DNA from: CAZEVY01 sp964515555
Lineage (GTDB): Bacteria > Acidobacteriota > Terriglobia > Bryobacterales > Bryobacteraceae
Direction of reading: 5' to 3'
Length of the DNA stretch: 35,818 bases
Assembly (NCBI GenBank): GCA_964515555.1
Contig: CAZEVY010000050.1
Span: 1 to 35,818 of the forward strand
Position numbers and translations under genes: made by a program. Of this stretch, positions 1 through 9,608 are shown in pieces. The notes beneath the pieces are model-generated. The model saw only the letters and a list, made by a program, of their open reading frames with translations. It was not told the origin of the DNA and did no database searches. The first letter of the stretch is position 1. Each line of letters opens with the position of its first letter.

Positions 1-1198
<1,198 letters not shown>

Positions 1199-1199
<1 letters not shown>

Positions 1200-1972
1200 T
1201 GCGCCTCACGCTGCACATCTGGCGGCAGAAGGACGCGCGATCGCCCGGCCGCATGGCGCGCTACGAGCGCCCCGACGTCAGCCCCGACATGTCGTTCCTC
1301 GAAATGCTCGACGTGCTCAACGACGAGCTGCTCGAGAAAGGCGAGGAGCCCATCGCCTTCGAGCACGACTGCCGCGAGGGCATCTGCGGATCCTGCGGCT
1401 TCATGATCTCCGGCGTCGCCCACGGGCCGATGCCCGGAACCACCGTCTGCCAGCTCCACATGCGCCACTTCGAGGACGGCGAGGAGCTGTACCTGGAGCC
1501 CTGGCGCGCGCGCGCCTTCCCGGTGCTCAAGGACCTCATCGTCGACCGCGGCGCCTTCGACCGCATCATCGCCGCCGGCGGCTATATCTCGACTCCCGCG
1601 GGCAGCGCCCCCGAGGCGAACTCGATTCCGGTGCCGAAGCCCGCCGCCGAGCGCTCCATGGACGCCGCCGCCTGCATCGGCTGCGGCGCCTGCGTGGCGG
1701 CCTGTCCGAATGCCTCGGCGTCTCTGTTCACCGGCGCCAAGATCGCCCATCTCGGCCTGCTGCCCCAGGGCGCGCCCGAGCGCGACCAGCGCGCGCTCCG
1801 CATAGTGGCGGCCATGAATGCCGAGCTGTTCGGAAGCTGCACCAACATCGGCGAGTGCGAGGCGGTGTGCCCCAAGTCGATTCCGCTCGAGGTGATCGCC
1901 CGCATGCATCGCGATTTCCTGCGCGCGAGCTGGACGAGCCGGCCGGAAGTGCAGACAACAGGCGCGGGATAA
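1199..1972 (+). CDS. sdhB: Succinate dehydrogenase/fumarate reductase iron-sulfur subunit
   Basis: This 257-aa protein carries electrons from the SdhA flavin towards quinone. The start is GTG at 1199, which overlaps the sdhA stop. AAGGAG at 1184-1189 lies nine bases upstream, and the protein then opens RLTLHIWRQ. Longer in-frame upstream readings run through sdhA and are not real. Residues 1-110 form the ferredoxin-like domain with [2Fe-2S] ligands C58, C63, C66 and C84 (CREGICGSC plus a later Cys). Residues 155-230 hold the two further clusters: CIGCGACVAACP (159-170) and C214, C220 and C224 in CTNIGECEAVCP. The length and three-cluster layout match the family. No sdh gene follows; the next gene has its own promoter. 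Confidence 0.95.
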
Positions 1973-2028
1973 GTCGCTCCGCTGGCAACTTCTCGCTACC
2001 CGGCGGCGACGCGCATTCTTCGGGCGGT

Positions 2029-2034
2029 TACAAT
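2029..2034 (+). promoter_or_regulatory. Putative -10 element TACAAT for the sigma-54 activator gene
   Basis: TACAAT stands 17 bases before the ATG at 2052, giving a predicted 5' leader of about 10 nt. No convincing -35 hexamer is seen. This is motif reading only. Confidence 0.4.
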
Positions 2035-2051
2035 GAAAAGCGCTTACCCGC

Positions 2052-3971
<1,920 letters not shown>

Positions 3972-3985
3972 CCCTCTCACTGCCT

Positions 3986-4012
3986 GGATAGCCCGGCTAT
4001 CCTACCGGATAG
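3986..4012. promoter_or_regulatory. Three alternating GGATAG half-sites, probable activator binding site (UAS)
   Basis: GGATAG occurs at 3986-3991 (plus), 3997-4002 (as CTATCC) and 4007-4012 (plus). The first two form a perfect 8-bp inverted repeat about a single C (GGATAGCC/GGCTATCC). Half-sites are 10-11 bp apart, on one helix face. The array lies about 80-100 bp upstream of the -24/-12 promoter, where enhancer-binding proteins normally sit, and directly after the gene for such a protein. The alternative is a weak transcription stop, but no T-run follows. Confidence 0.5.
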
Positions 4013-4086
4013 TACTCCCATCGCGCGGCCCGCCCTTTCAAGCCCGTAACCCATAGAAAACACATCCCCCATCGGCCGCCCGCCGA

Positions 4087-4102
4087 TTGGCCCCCTGCAT
4101 GC
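4087..4102 (+). promoter_or_regulatory. Putative sigma-54 (-24/-12) promoter of the exported kinase-like gene
   Basis: TTGGCC at 4087-4092 and TGC at 4100-4102 give the invariant GG (4089-4090) and GC (4101-4102) with exactly 10 bases between them, as sigma-54 requires. Transcription would start near 4114, which supports translation from the ATG at 4136 (GGGAG at 4124-4128) rather than the GTG at 4115. Confidence 0.5.
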
Positions 4103-4135
4103 CATATCAGGTCCGTGAAGTCTGGGAGCAAATCG

Positions 4136-4957
4136 ATGATGACCGGAATGACCAAATGCCTGGCGGCGTGGGCCGTCACGGCAAGTCTGTTTGCCGCCAG
4201 CCCCGTCGCCCGGCCGTCGCCCGACGAGATGGACAAGTTCCTGCGGACGGCGAAAATCGTCCAGCACAAGGAGCTCGGCGAGGGTATCACCAACTCGCGC
4301 CGCGCCACGCTCAGCGACGGCACGCTGACGCACGACGCCCACGTTCAGACCATCGCCGAGTTCAAGCCGCAGTACAACACCCCCACCGGCACCGAGCTGA
4401 ACTTCCAGGACAACTGGAAATTCAACGTCGCCGGCTACCTGCTCGACCGCATCATGGAGCTCGGCATGGTGCCGATGTCGGTGGAGCGCAAGTTCGGAGG
4501 AACCTCGGCCTCGCTCACCTGGTGGGTTGACGACGTGCTCATGACAGAGAAGCAGCGCTACCAGCAGAACACGCAGCCGCCGGACACCGACAAGTGGAGC
4601 CGGCAGATGAACGTGGTGCGCGTCTTCGACGAGCTCATCTATAACACCGACCGGAATCTCGGGAATCTGGTCATCACCAAGGACTGGGACCTGTGGATGA
4701 TCGACCACACGCGCGCCTTCCGCAACGCCAAGACCCTGCGGAACCCCAAGAACCTGGTGAAGTGCGACAAGTACATGCTGGAGCGGCTCAAGGCCCTGAA
4801 TAAGGAGGAGCTCAACCGGACCATGAAGGGTTATCTCAACGGCATGCAGGTCGACGGCATGCTGGCGCGGCGCGATCTCATCGTGCAGCACTTCGAGAAG
4901 GAGGCCGCCGCCCGGGGAGAGGCCGCCGTCTTCTACGAGTATCTGCCGCGCAAATAG
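4136..4957 (+). CDS. Exported kinase-fold protein (PI3/4K-FAM20-HipA-like catalytic motifs)
   Basis: This 273-aa protein has a probable signal peptide at residues 1-22 (one Lys, then a hydrophobic stretch ending LFAAS). The rest looks like the atypical kinase fold. EGITNSRRATLSDG (49-62) could be the nucleotide loop and EFKP with K77 the ATP-binding lysine. YNTDRNLGN (169-177) matches the catalytic HxDRxxxN-type loop, and MIDH (188-191) matches the metal-binding Asp. Known relatives of this fold phosphorylate lipids or proteins, or are secreted kinases such as FAM20. Substrate and activity here are unknown, and the fold is an inference from motifs. The start is the ATG with GGGAG seven bases upstream; a GTG at 4115 would add seven residues. 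It follows the FHA/sigma-54 activator and ends at a strong terminator, so it is a single-gene transcript. Confidence 0.7.
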   Translation: MMTGMTKCLAAWAVTASLFAASPVARPSPDEMDKFLRTAKIVQHKELGEGITNSRRATLSDGTLTHDAHVQTIAEFKPQYNTPTGTELNFQDNWKFNVAGYLLDRIMELGMVPMSVERKFGGTSASLTWWVDDVLMTEKQRYQQNTQPPDTDKWSRQMNVVRVFDELIYNTDRNLGNLVITKDWDLWMIDHTRAFRNAKTLRNPKNLVKCDKYMLERLKALNKEELNRTMKGYLNGMQVDGMLARRDLIVQHFEKEAAARGEAAVFYEYLPRK

Positions 4958-4980
4958 ACATCGAGTTTGCCCCCCGCCTT

Positions 4981-5026
4981 CCGGCAGCCCGCGGTAGTGG
5001 TATCCCGCGGGTTGCCGGTTTTTTTT
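4981..5026 (+). terminator. Strong intrinsic terminator after the kinase-like gene
   Basis: Arms 4981-4994 and 5005-5018 pair over 14 bp with one G-T wobble and a 10-nt loop. Eight Ts follow at 5019-5026. It stops plus-strand transcription before the PAP2 gene. Confidence 0.92.
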
Positions 5027-5051
5027 GCGCCCACACACTTCCCCTCCAATC

Positions 5052-5093
5052 CGCGTTTTATCTGCGTTTATCTGCGTTCATCTGCGGCCAATA
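5052..5093 (-). repeat. Dispersed repeat copy A: GGCC plus about three GCAGATGAAC-type 10-bp units
   Basis: Read on the minus strand, TTATTGGCC is followed by tandem units of GCAGATGAAC/GCAGATAAAC. The same block occurs at 7011-7050, 13362-13402, 13912-13951 and, shortened, at 23455-23482, always at a gene boundary. Confidence 0.85.
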
Positions 5094-5191
5094 AATGCCC
5101 GCCCCCACCCCCTCCGAGCCTCCGTGTCACGACGCGCTCCCGCGCCCCGCTGCGTTCTGCGCGACGCTCCGGCCGGAGTGCCCCGTCACAG

Positions 5192-5197
5192 TACACT
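5192..5197 (+). promoter_or_regulatory. -10 element TACACT, leaderless-type promoter of the PAP2 gene
   Basis: The hexamer ends eight bases before the ATG at 5206, so transcription should start within a few bases of the start codon. Confidence 0.45.
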
Positions 5198-5205
5198 GGA
5201 ATCGC

Positions 5206-5724
5206 ATGCTGCGCTTCATCGCGGCGCGCGATCGCGGGCTCATGCGGCGCCTCCGCGACTGGCGGCCCCCCCGATGGTTCCGCTGGTGGATGATCGCCGC
5301 CACCCGCGGCGGCGACGGCTGGCTGTGGACGCCCGTCGGCGCCCTCACCCTGATCGTCGGCGGCGACCGTAGCGTCGTCGCCGTCACCGCCTCCGGGGCC
5401 GCCGTGGCCGCCGGCTCGGCGATCTTTATCGCCGCCAAGCGACTGGCCGCGCGCCCCCGCCCCTGCGAGCTCGCCCCTCACGACTGGGCCGCCATCGCGC
5501 CGCCCGACGAGTTTTCCTTCCCCTCCGGCCACGCCATCGTCGCCCTGGCGATGGCCGTGCCGCTCAGCCTGTTCTATCCGGCCTGGGCGGCGCCGCTGCT
5601 GTTCTGCGCCCTCAGCGTCGCCCTCTCGCGCGTCGCGCTGGGGATGCACTTCCCGAGCGACGTCGTGGTGGGCGCGGGAGTCGGCGCCGCCCTGGGCGTC
5701 GCCTCGTTCCTGGTGTTCCGCTGA
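5206..5724 (+). CDS. PAP2-family membrane phosphatase
   Basis: This 172-aa integral membrane protein is of the PAP2/phosphatidic acid phosphatase superfamily, which dephosphorylates lipid phosphates such as undecaprenyl pyrophosphate or phosphatidate. All three signature motifs are present: KRLAARPRP (78-86, Kx6RP), PSGH (106-109) and SRVALGMHFPSD (141-152) with the catalytic His148 and Asp152. Hydrophobic segments lie at about 40-75, 110-125, 128-145 and 153-171. The ATG at 5206 is chosen because the -10 element TACACT is just upstream; an earlier in-frame ATG at 5095 would put repeat DNA into the protein. Its TGA overlaps the ATG of the proline dehydrogenase gene (TGATG), so the two are co-translated, though no functional link is evident. 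Confidence 0.92.
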   Translation: MLRFIAARDRGLMRRLRDWRPPRWFRWWMIAATRGGDGWLWTPVGALTLIVGGDRSVVAVTASGAAVAAGSAIFIAAKRLAARPRPCELAPHDWAAIAPPDEFSFPSGHAIVALAMAVPLSLFYPAWAAPLLFCALSVALSRVALGMHFPSDVVVGAGVGAALGVASFLVFR

Positions 5725-6635
5725 TGCTGCGCGCCCTGCTGCTGGCGGCCTCGCGCCGGCGCTGGCTCGGCGACCGCCTGGAGACCTCCGCCCTTGGCAA
5801 TCGCCTCATCGGCCGCTTCGTCGCCGGACGCACCGTCGCCGAGGGCGTCGAAGCCGCCGCCCGCCTCGCCTCCGAAGGCATGCTCGCCACACTCGACCAT
5901 CTCGGCGAGAACGTCACTTCCCCTGCCGAGGCGCGCGCGTCCGCCGAAGCCTACCTCGCCGCCCTCGATGCCATCGAGCGCCGCGCACTCCGCGCCACCG
6001 TCTCGATCAAGCTCACGCAGTTCGGCCTCGATCTCTCCCCGGAAATCTGCCGCGAGAACGTGCGCGCCGTGGTCGACCGCGCCCGCGCGGCCGGGACGGT
6101 GGTCGAGATCGACATGGAGTCGAGCGCCTACACCGACCGCACCCTGGCGCTGGTCCGCGAGATGCACGCCGCTTCGGGAAACGTGCGCGCCGTGATTCAG
6201 GCCTATCTCTACCGCAGCCGCGCCGACATCGAGCGCCTGTCTTCGGAGGGCGTGCCCGTGCGCCTGTGCAAGGGCGCCTACCGCGAGCCGCCCGAGACTG
6301 CCTTCCCTGCCCGGCGCGACGTGAACGCAAATTACATGGCGCTCGCGCGCCTGCTTCTCGATCGCGGCCCCGACCCGGCCTTCGCCACGCACGACGAGCC
6401 GCTCATGACCGAGGCCATCGCCGAGGCGCGGCGTCGCGGCGTCGCGCGCGACCGCTTCGAGATCCAGATGCTCTACGGAATCCGCGCCCGCTTGCAGCGC
6501 AAGCTCGCCGCCGAGGGCTTCCGCGTGCGGCTGTACGTGCCCTTCGGCGCCGCCTGGTATCCCTACTTCATGCGTCGGCTCGCCGAGCGTCCCGCCAACC
6601 TCGGGTTCGTTCTGCGGAGCCTGGTGCGCGGCTGA
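5724..6635 (+). CDS. Monofunctional proline dehydrogenase
   Basis: This 303-aa FAD enzyme oxidises proline to pyrroline-5-carboxylate, the first step of proline breakdown. The beta/alpha-barrel motifs are clear: SIKLTQFG (94-101), VEIDME (127-132), VRLCKGAYREP (179-189), ATHDE (221-225), EIQMLYGIR (246-254) and YVPFGAAWYPYFMRRLAERP (271-290), whose arginines bind the proline carboxylate. The length matches the stand-alone (PutB/PruB-type) enzymes, not bifunctional PutA. No pyrroline-5-carboxylate dehydrogenase is nearby. It overlaps the PAP2 gene by one base upstream and converges with the GxxExxY gene, whose stop lies eight bases downstream. Confidence 0.93.
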   Translation: MLRALLLAASRRRWLGDRLETSALGNRLIGRFVAGRTVAEGVEAAARLASEGMLATLDHLGENVTSPAEARASAEAYLAALDAIERRALRATVSIKLTQFGLDLSPEICRENVRAVVDRARAAGTVVEIDMESSAYTDRTLALVREMHAASGNVRAVIQAYLYRSRADIERLSSEGVPVRLCKGAYREPPETAFPARRDVNANYMALARLLLDRGPDPAFATHDEPLMTEAIAEARRRGVARDRFEIQMLYGIRARLQRKLAAEGFRVRLYVPFGAAWYPYFMRRLAERPANLGFVLRSLVRG

Positions 6636-6642
6636 ATCGGGC

Positions 6643-7026
6643 CTAACTTCGAAGCGCGATTCGTTTCCATTCGACCTTGGGTTTTTGGAAATTGACGAGC
6701 AGACACAGCGCCATTCCCGACGCGCGCAGATAATTGATGCATTGCGCGACATGCTCGCTGGCAATTCGATCCACGCATTTCAATTCAATGACCAGTGCAT
6801 TCTCCACCACAATATCCGCAAAGTATTCCCCAACACTCTGTCCTTTGTATCTCACCGCCAGTGAAACCTGTGCTACTGCCTTCAGTCCTCTTAGTCCCAA
6901 CTCCTTCACCAAAGCGCGTTCATAAACCTTCTCCAGAAATCCGGCCCCCAGTGCATTCGAAACCTCAAACACGGCCCCCAACACCGCCTCCGTAAGTTTA
7001 TTCAGTTTTTCTTCATCTGCGTTCAT
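6643..7026 (-). CDS. GxxExxY-family protein (PD-(D/E)xK nuclease-like fold)
   Basis: This 127-aa protein carries the family-naming motif G29-x2-E32-x2-Y35 in GFLEKVYERAL. It also has a likely PD-(D/E)xK core: D71 in FADIVVENALVIELK and E81-L-K83. The family is widespread in environmental bacteria with unknown physiological function; nuclease activity is only predicted. Base composition is near 50% G+C in the part counted (6661-6720), against about 70% on both sides, which suggests recent acquisition. The ATG at 7026 sits inside a tandem GCAGATGAAC repeat, so the first residues MNADE are encoded by repeat units. An alternative later start would be hard to justify because the family domain starts soon after. 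Confidence 0.85.
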   Translation of the reverse strand: MNADEEKLNKLTEAVLGAVFEVSNALGAGFLEKVYERALVKELGLRGLKAVAQVSLAVRYKGQSVGEYFADIVVENALVIELKCVDRIASEHVAQCINYLRASGMALCLLVNFQKPKVEWKRIALRS

Positions 7027-7050
7027 CTGCGTTCATCTGCGGCCAATAAT
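7011..7050 (-). repeat. Dispersed repeat copy B, overlapping the GxxExxY start codon
   Basis: On the minus strand ATTATTGGCC is followed by GCAGATGAAC twice and GCAGATGAAG once. The unit length is 10, not a multiple of three, so only one of the ATGs it contains (7026) is in frame with the gene. Confidence 0.88.
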
Positions 7051-7067
7051 CTTAGTGCCTCTCCTGC

Positions 7068-7073
7068 TACAAT
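7068..7073 (+). promoter_or_regulatory. -10 element TACAAT, leaderless-type promoter of the cyclase gene
   Basis: TACAAT ends seven bases before the ATG at 7081, with no room for a leader or ribosome binding site. Confidence 0.55.
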
Positions 7074-7080
7074 CCTCTCG

Positions 7081-8079
7081 ATGCGACGCATCCTCCTAAC
7101 ACTCCTCCTCCCGGCGCTTCTGCCGGCCCAATCCCCCCAGGGCTGGACCAAGGGCAAAGGCTACGGCTGGGTCTACGGCCGCACCGACGAGATCGGCGCA
7201 CTCAACGCCGTCCGCGACCCCGCGCGCGTCCTCGCCGCCGTGCGCTCCATCAAGACCGGCCGCACCTTCGACCTCGGCGTCCGCGTCGACAAGTCCTCCT
7301 ACCGCTGGCCCGGCCACTCGCCCACTGAAGTCGTCTCTTATCGCTCGCCCGAGGGCGTGCGCCGCGCCAAGGACATCCCCGGAATGGACACGCAAAAAGG
7401 AACCGTCTCCTTCCACAGTTGTGCGTTGTTCATCTCCGATAACGTCGGCACCCAGATCGACGGACTGGGACACATCACCACCGGCGCCGACAACCACTGG
7501 TACAACGGCTTCCGCGAGTCCGACCACGGCTTTGACTTCGGCATTCAGCGCACCGACGCCGACACCATTCCGCCGATCGTCGCGCGCGCCGTTCTCATCG
7601 ACGTCGCCGGGATGAAGGGCGTCGACGCCTTGCCGGCCAACTACGGCATCGGCTCGAAGGACTTGCAGGCCGCGCTCGCGAAGCAGAAGGTCGACGTCGA
7701 GCCCGGCGACGTCGTCATGATCCGCACCGGCACGCTGCGGCACTGGGGAGCGACCGGCGCCGATCACGCCAAAATCTCCGCGCACGATTCCGCCGGCCTA
7801 ACACTCGAAGGCGCGAAGTGGCTGGTCGAGCAGAAGGGCGCGGTGTTCATCGGCGCCGACACCAGCGGCGTCGAGGTCGGCGCCGACCCGTCACTACCTG
7901 GTCGCGCGGTCCCCGTCCACGAGTATCTTCTCATCGAGCAGGGGGTGCATCTCGGAGAATTTCATTACCTCGAAGATTTGGCGAAGGACAACGTCTACCG
8001 CTTCGTCTACTTCGCTGCGACGAATAGAGTTAAGGGCGCCGTCGCGGGTTTCGCCCTGCGTCCCGTGGCGATCGAGTAA
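7081..8079 (+). CDS. Exported cyclase-family metal-dependent hydrolase (kynurenine formamidase-like fold)
   Basis: This 332-aa protein has a signal peptide at about residues 1-17 (MRRILLTLLLPALLPAQ). It belongs to the cyclase/kynurenine formamidase superfamily, which cleaves amide or lactam-type bonds with a bound metal. The family's HGTHxDAPxH metal motif appears here as NVGTQIDGLGH, so the first His is replaced by Asn and the third position by Gln, while Asp and the final His remain. Further family features are PGDVVMIRTG and GAVFIGADTSGVE near the C-terminus. The substrate cannot be read from the sequence, and the changed metal motif makes the chemistry uncertain. It has its own leaderless-type promoter and ends 14 bases before rtcB. 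Confidence 0.85.
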   Translation: MRRILLTLLLPALLPAQSPQGWTKGKGYGWVYGRTDEIGALNAVRDPARVLAAVRSIKTGRTFDLGVRVDKSSYRWPGHSPTEVVSYRSPEGVRRAKDIPGMDTQKGTVSFHSCALFISDNVGTQIDGLGHITTGADNHWYNGFRESDHGFDFGIQRTDADTIPPIVARAVLIDVAGMKGVDALPANYGIGSKDLQAALAKQKVDVEPGDVVMIRTGTLRHWGATGADHAKISAHDSAGLTLEGAKWLVEQKGAVFIGADTSGVEVGADPSLPGRAVPVHEYLLIEQGVHLGEFHYLEDLAKDNVYRFVYFAATNRVKGAVAGFALRPVAIE

Positions 8080-8093
8080 GCGGTTGCGCCGCA

Positions 8094-9527
8094 ATGTTCC
8101 ACGTGGAACATCTCGACCCCTACCGCCACCGCATCGCGCGCGACGAGCGCCGCGGCATGCGCACCGATGTCGTCGTCTACGCCAGCCAGGCGCTGCTCGA
8201 TCAGGTCAGCAAAGATCTCTCGCTTGAACAGGCGATGAACGTCGCGACGCTGCCGGGGATCGTCGGGCCGAGTCTCGCCATGCCCGACATTCACCAGGGC
8301 TACGGATTCCCGATCGGCGGAGTCGCGGCGACCGATTGGGAGACCGGCGTCGTCTCGCCCGGCGGCGTCGGCTTCGACATCAACTGCGGCGTGCGCATGG
8401 TGCGCTCGACGCTTATCGAATCGGATGTGCGCCCGCATCTCAAGGAGCTCGTCGACCAGGTGTTCCGCGACGTGCCCTGCGGCACGGGCAGCCGCGGCGG
8501 TCTCGATCTCGGCGAGAAGCAGCTCACCGAGGTGCTCGTCCAGGGTTCGCGCTGGGCCGTCGACAACGGCTACGGCGAGGCGCGCGACGTCGAGTTCGCC
8601 GAGGAGCGCGGATGCCTGCGCGACGCCGGCGTCGAACACGTCTCCCAGCGCGCGCGGGAGCGCGGCCGCGGACAGCTCGGCACGCTCGGCAGCGGCAATC
8701 ATTTTCTGGAGGTGCAGTACGTCGAGCGCGTCGAGGATGCGCGCGCCGCGCGCGCCATGGGCCTCGCCGAAGGACAGGTCGTCGTGCTGATGCACTGCGG
8801 GTCGCGCGGCCTCGGCCACCAGGTCTGCACCGATTTTCTCGCGCAGATGGGCGCGGCCATGAAGCGGCACAACATCTCGGTGCCCGACCGCCAGCTCGCC
8901 TGCGTGCCGATTCAGTCGGAAGAAGGACAGTCCTACCTCGGGGCGATGCGCGCGGCGGCCAACTTCGCCTGGGCGAACCGGCAGGTGATCCTGCACCGGC
9001 TGCGCGGCGCGTTCGCGAAAGTCTTCGGCAAGGGCGCTCGCCTGAGCACGCTCTACGACGTGTGCCACAACATCGCCAAGCGCGAGAAGCACGTCTTCGG
9101 CGGGAACAAGGTCGACGTGCTGGTGCATCGCAAAGGCGCGACGCGCGCGTTTCCGCCGCATCATCCCGAGATCCCCGGCGACTACCGCGAGATCGGCCAG
9201 CCGGTGCTGATTCCCGGCAGCATGGGCACGGCGTCGTGGATTCTCGCCGGCGCGCAGGGGTCGATGGACCAGACCTTCGGAACAGTGTGCCACGGTGCCG
9301 GCCGGCTCCTCAGCCGCACCGCGGCGAAGAAGGGCCGCGACGCGCGCGGCGTCCAGGAGGAACTCGAGGCGCGCGGCATCCTGGTGCGCAGCCAGTCGCG
9401 CGACGGGATTCTCGAAGAGGTTCCCGAAGCCTACAAGGACGTCGACGAAGTGATCGAGGTGGTCGACCGCGCCGGCCTCGCGCGCAAAGTCGCGCGGCTT
9501 CGCCCCATGGGCGTGATTAAAGGTTAA
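8094..9527 (+). CDS. rtcB: RtcB-family RNA-splicing ligase
   Basis: This 477-aa ligase joins 2',3'-cyclic phosphate and 5'-OH RNA ends using GTP and Mn2+, for RNA repair. Ligand and catalytic residues are all visible: D95 and C98 (GFDINCGVRM), H203 (GSGNHFLE), H234 (HCGSRGLG), H325 (YDVCHNIAK), GSMGT and the guanylylated His400 in CHGAGR. The length is normal. No archease or rtcA gene is adjacent. The ATG start gives MFHVEHLDPYRHRIA. Codons 1-6 are read from a perfect parS-like palindrome, so GTG at 8103 is a possible alternative start; the family's N-terminal pattern is recognisable from about LDPYRHRIA. No ribosome binding site is evident. It ends at a large inverted repeat shared with a convergent gene. 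Confidence 0.95.
   Translation: MFHVEHLDPYRHRIARDERRGMRTDVVVYASQALLDQVSKDLSLEQAMNVATLPGIVGPSLAMPDIHQGYGFPIGGVAATDWETGVVSPGGVGFDINCGVRMVRSTLIESDVRPHLKELVDQVFRDVPCGTGSRGGLDLGEKQLTEVLVQGSRWAVDNGYGEARDVEFAEERGCLRDAGVEHVSQRARERGRGQLGTLGSGNHFLEVQYVERVEDARAARAMGLAEGQVVVLMHCGSRGLGHQVCTDFLAQMGAAMKRHNISVPDRQLACVPIQSEEGQSYLGAMRAAANFAWANRQVILHRLRGAFAKVFGKGARLSTLYDVCHNIAKREKHVFGGNKVDVLVHRKGATRAFPPHHPEIPGDYREIGQPVLIPGSMGTASWILAGAQGSMDQTFGTVCHGAGRLLSRTAAKKGRDARGVQEELEARGILVRSQSRDGILEEVPEAYKDVDEVIEVVDRAGLARKVARLRPMGVIKG
8095..8110. other. parS-like 16-bp palindrome overlapping the rtcB start
   Basis: TGTTCCACGTGGAACA is a perfect palindrome. It differs from the classical ParB-binding sequence TGTTTCACGTGAAACA at two symmetric positions, and such C/G variants are known parS sites in other bacteria. 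ParB binding is an inference; no parAB genes lie in the window. Confidence 0.7.
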
Positions 9528-9589
9528 GCGCACAGCGCGGGGCGCGCTCCAGAATGTCAGGCAACGCCCGCGCCCCGCTGCGTGTGCGC
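9528..9589. terminator. Large inverted repeat between convergent genes, probable two-way terminator
   Basis: Arms 9528-9546 and 9569-9589 pair almost fully (GCGCACA...GCGGGGCGCG with a small bulge) around a 22-nt loop. It fills the gap between rtcB and the convergent SBBP gene. No T-run is present, so termination strength is uncertain. Confidence 0.6.
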
Positions 9590-9608
9590 GATGTTGGTGG
9601 TTAGCCTC

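Noticed and set aside
5095..5205. Upstream extension of the PAP2 protein
   Set aside because: It would translate the area next to repeat copy A and cross the TACACT promoter; no membrane or family features.
8007..9533. 508-codon open frame opposite rtcB
   Set aside because: Shadow of rtcB; its MFHVEH segment is only the other strand of the parS-like palindrome.
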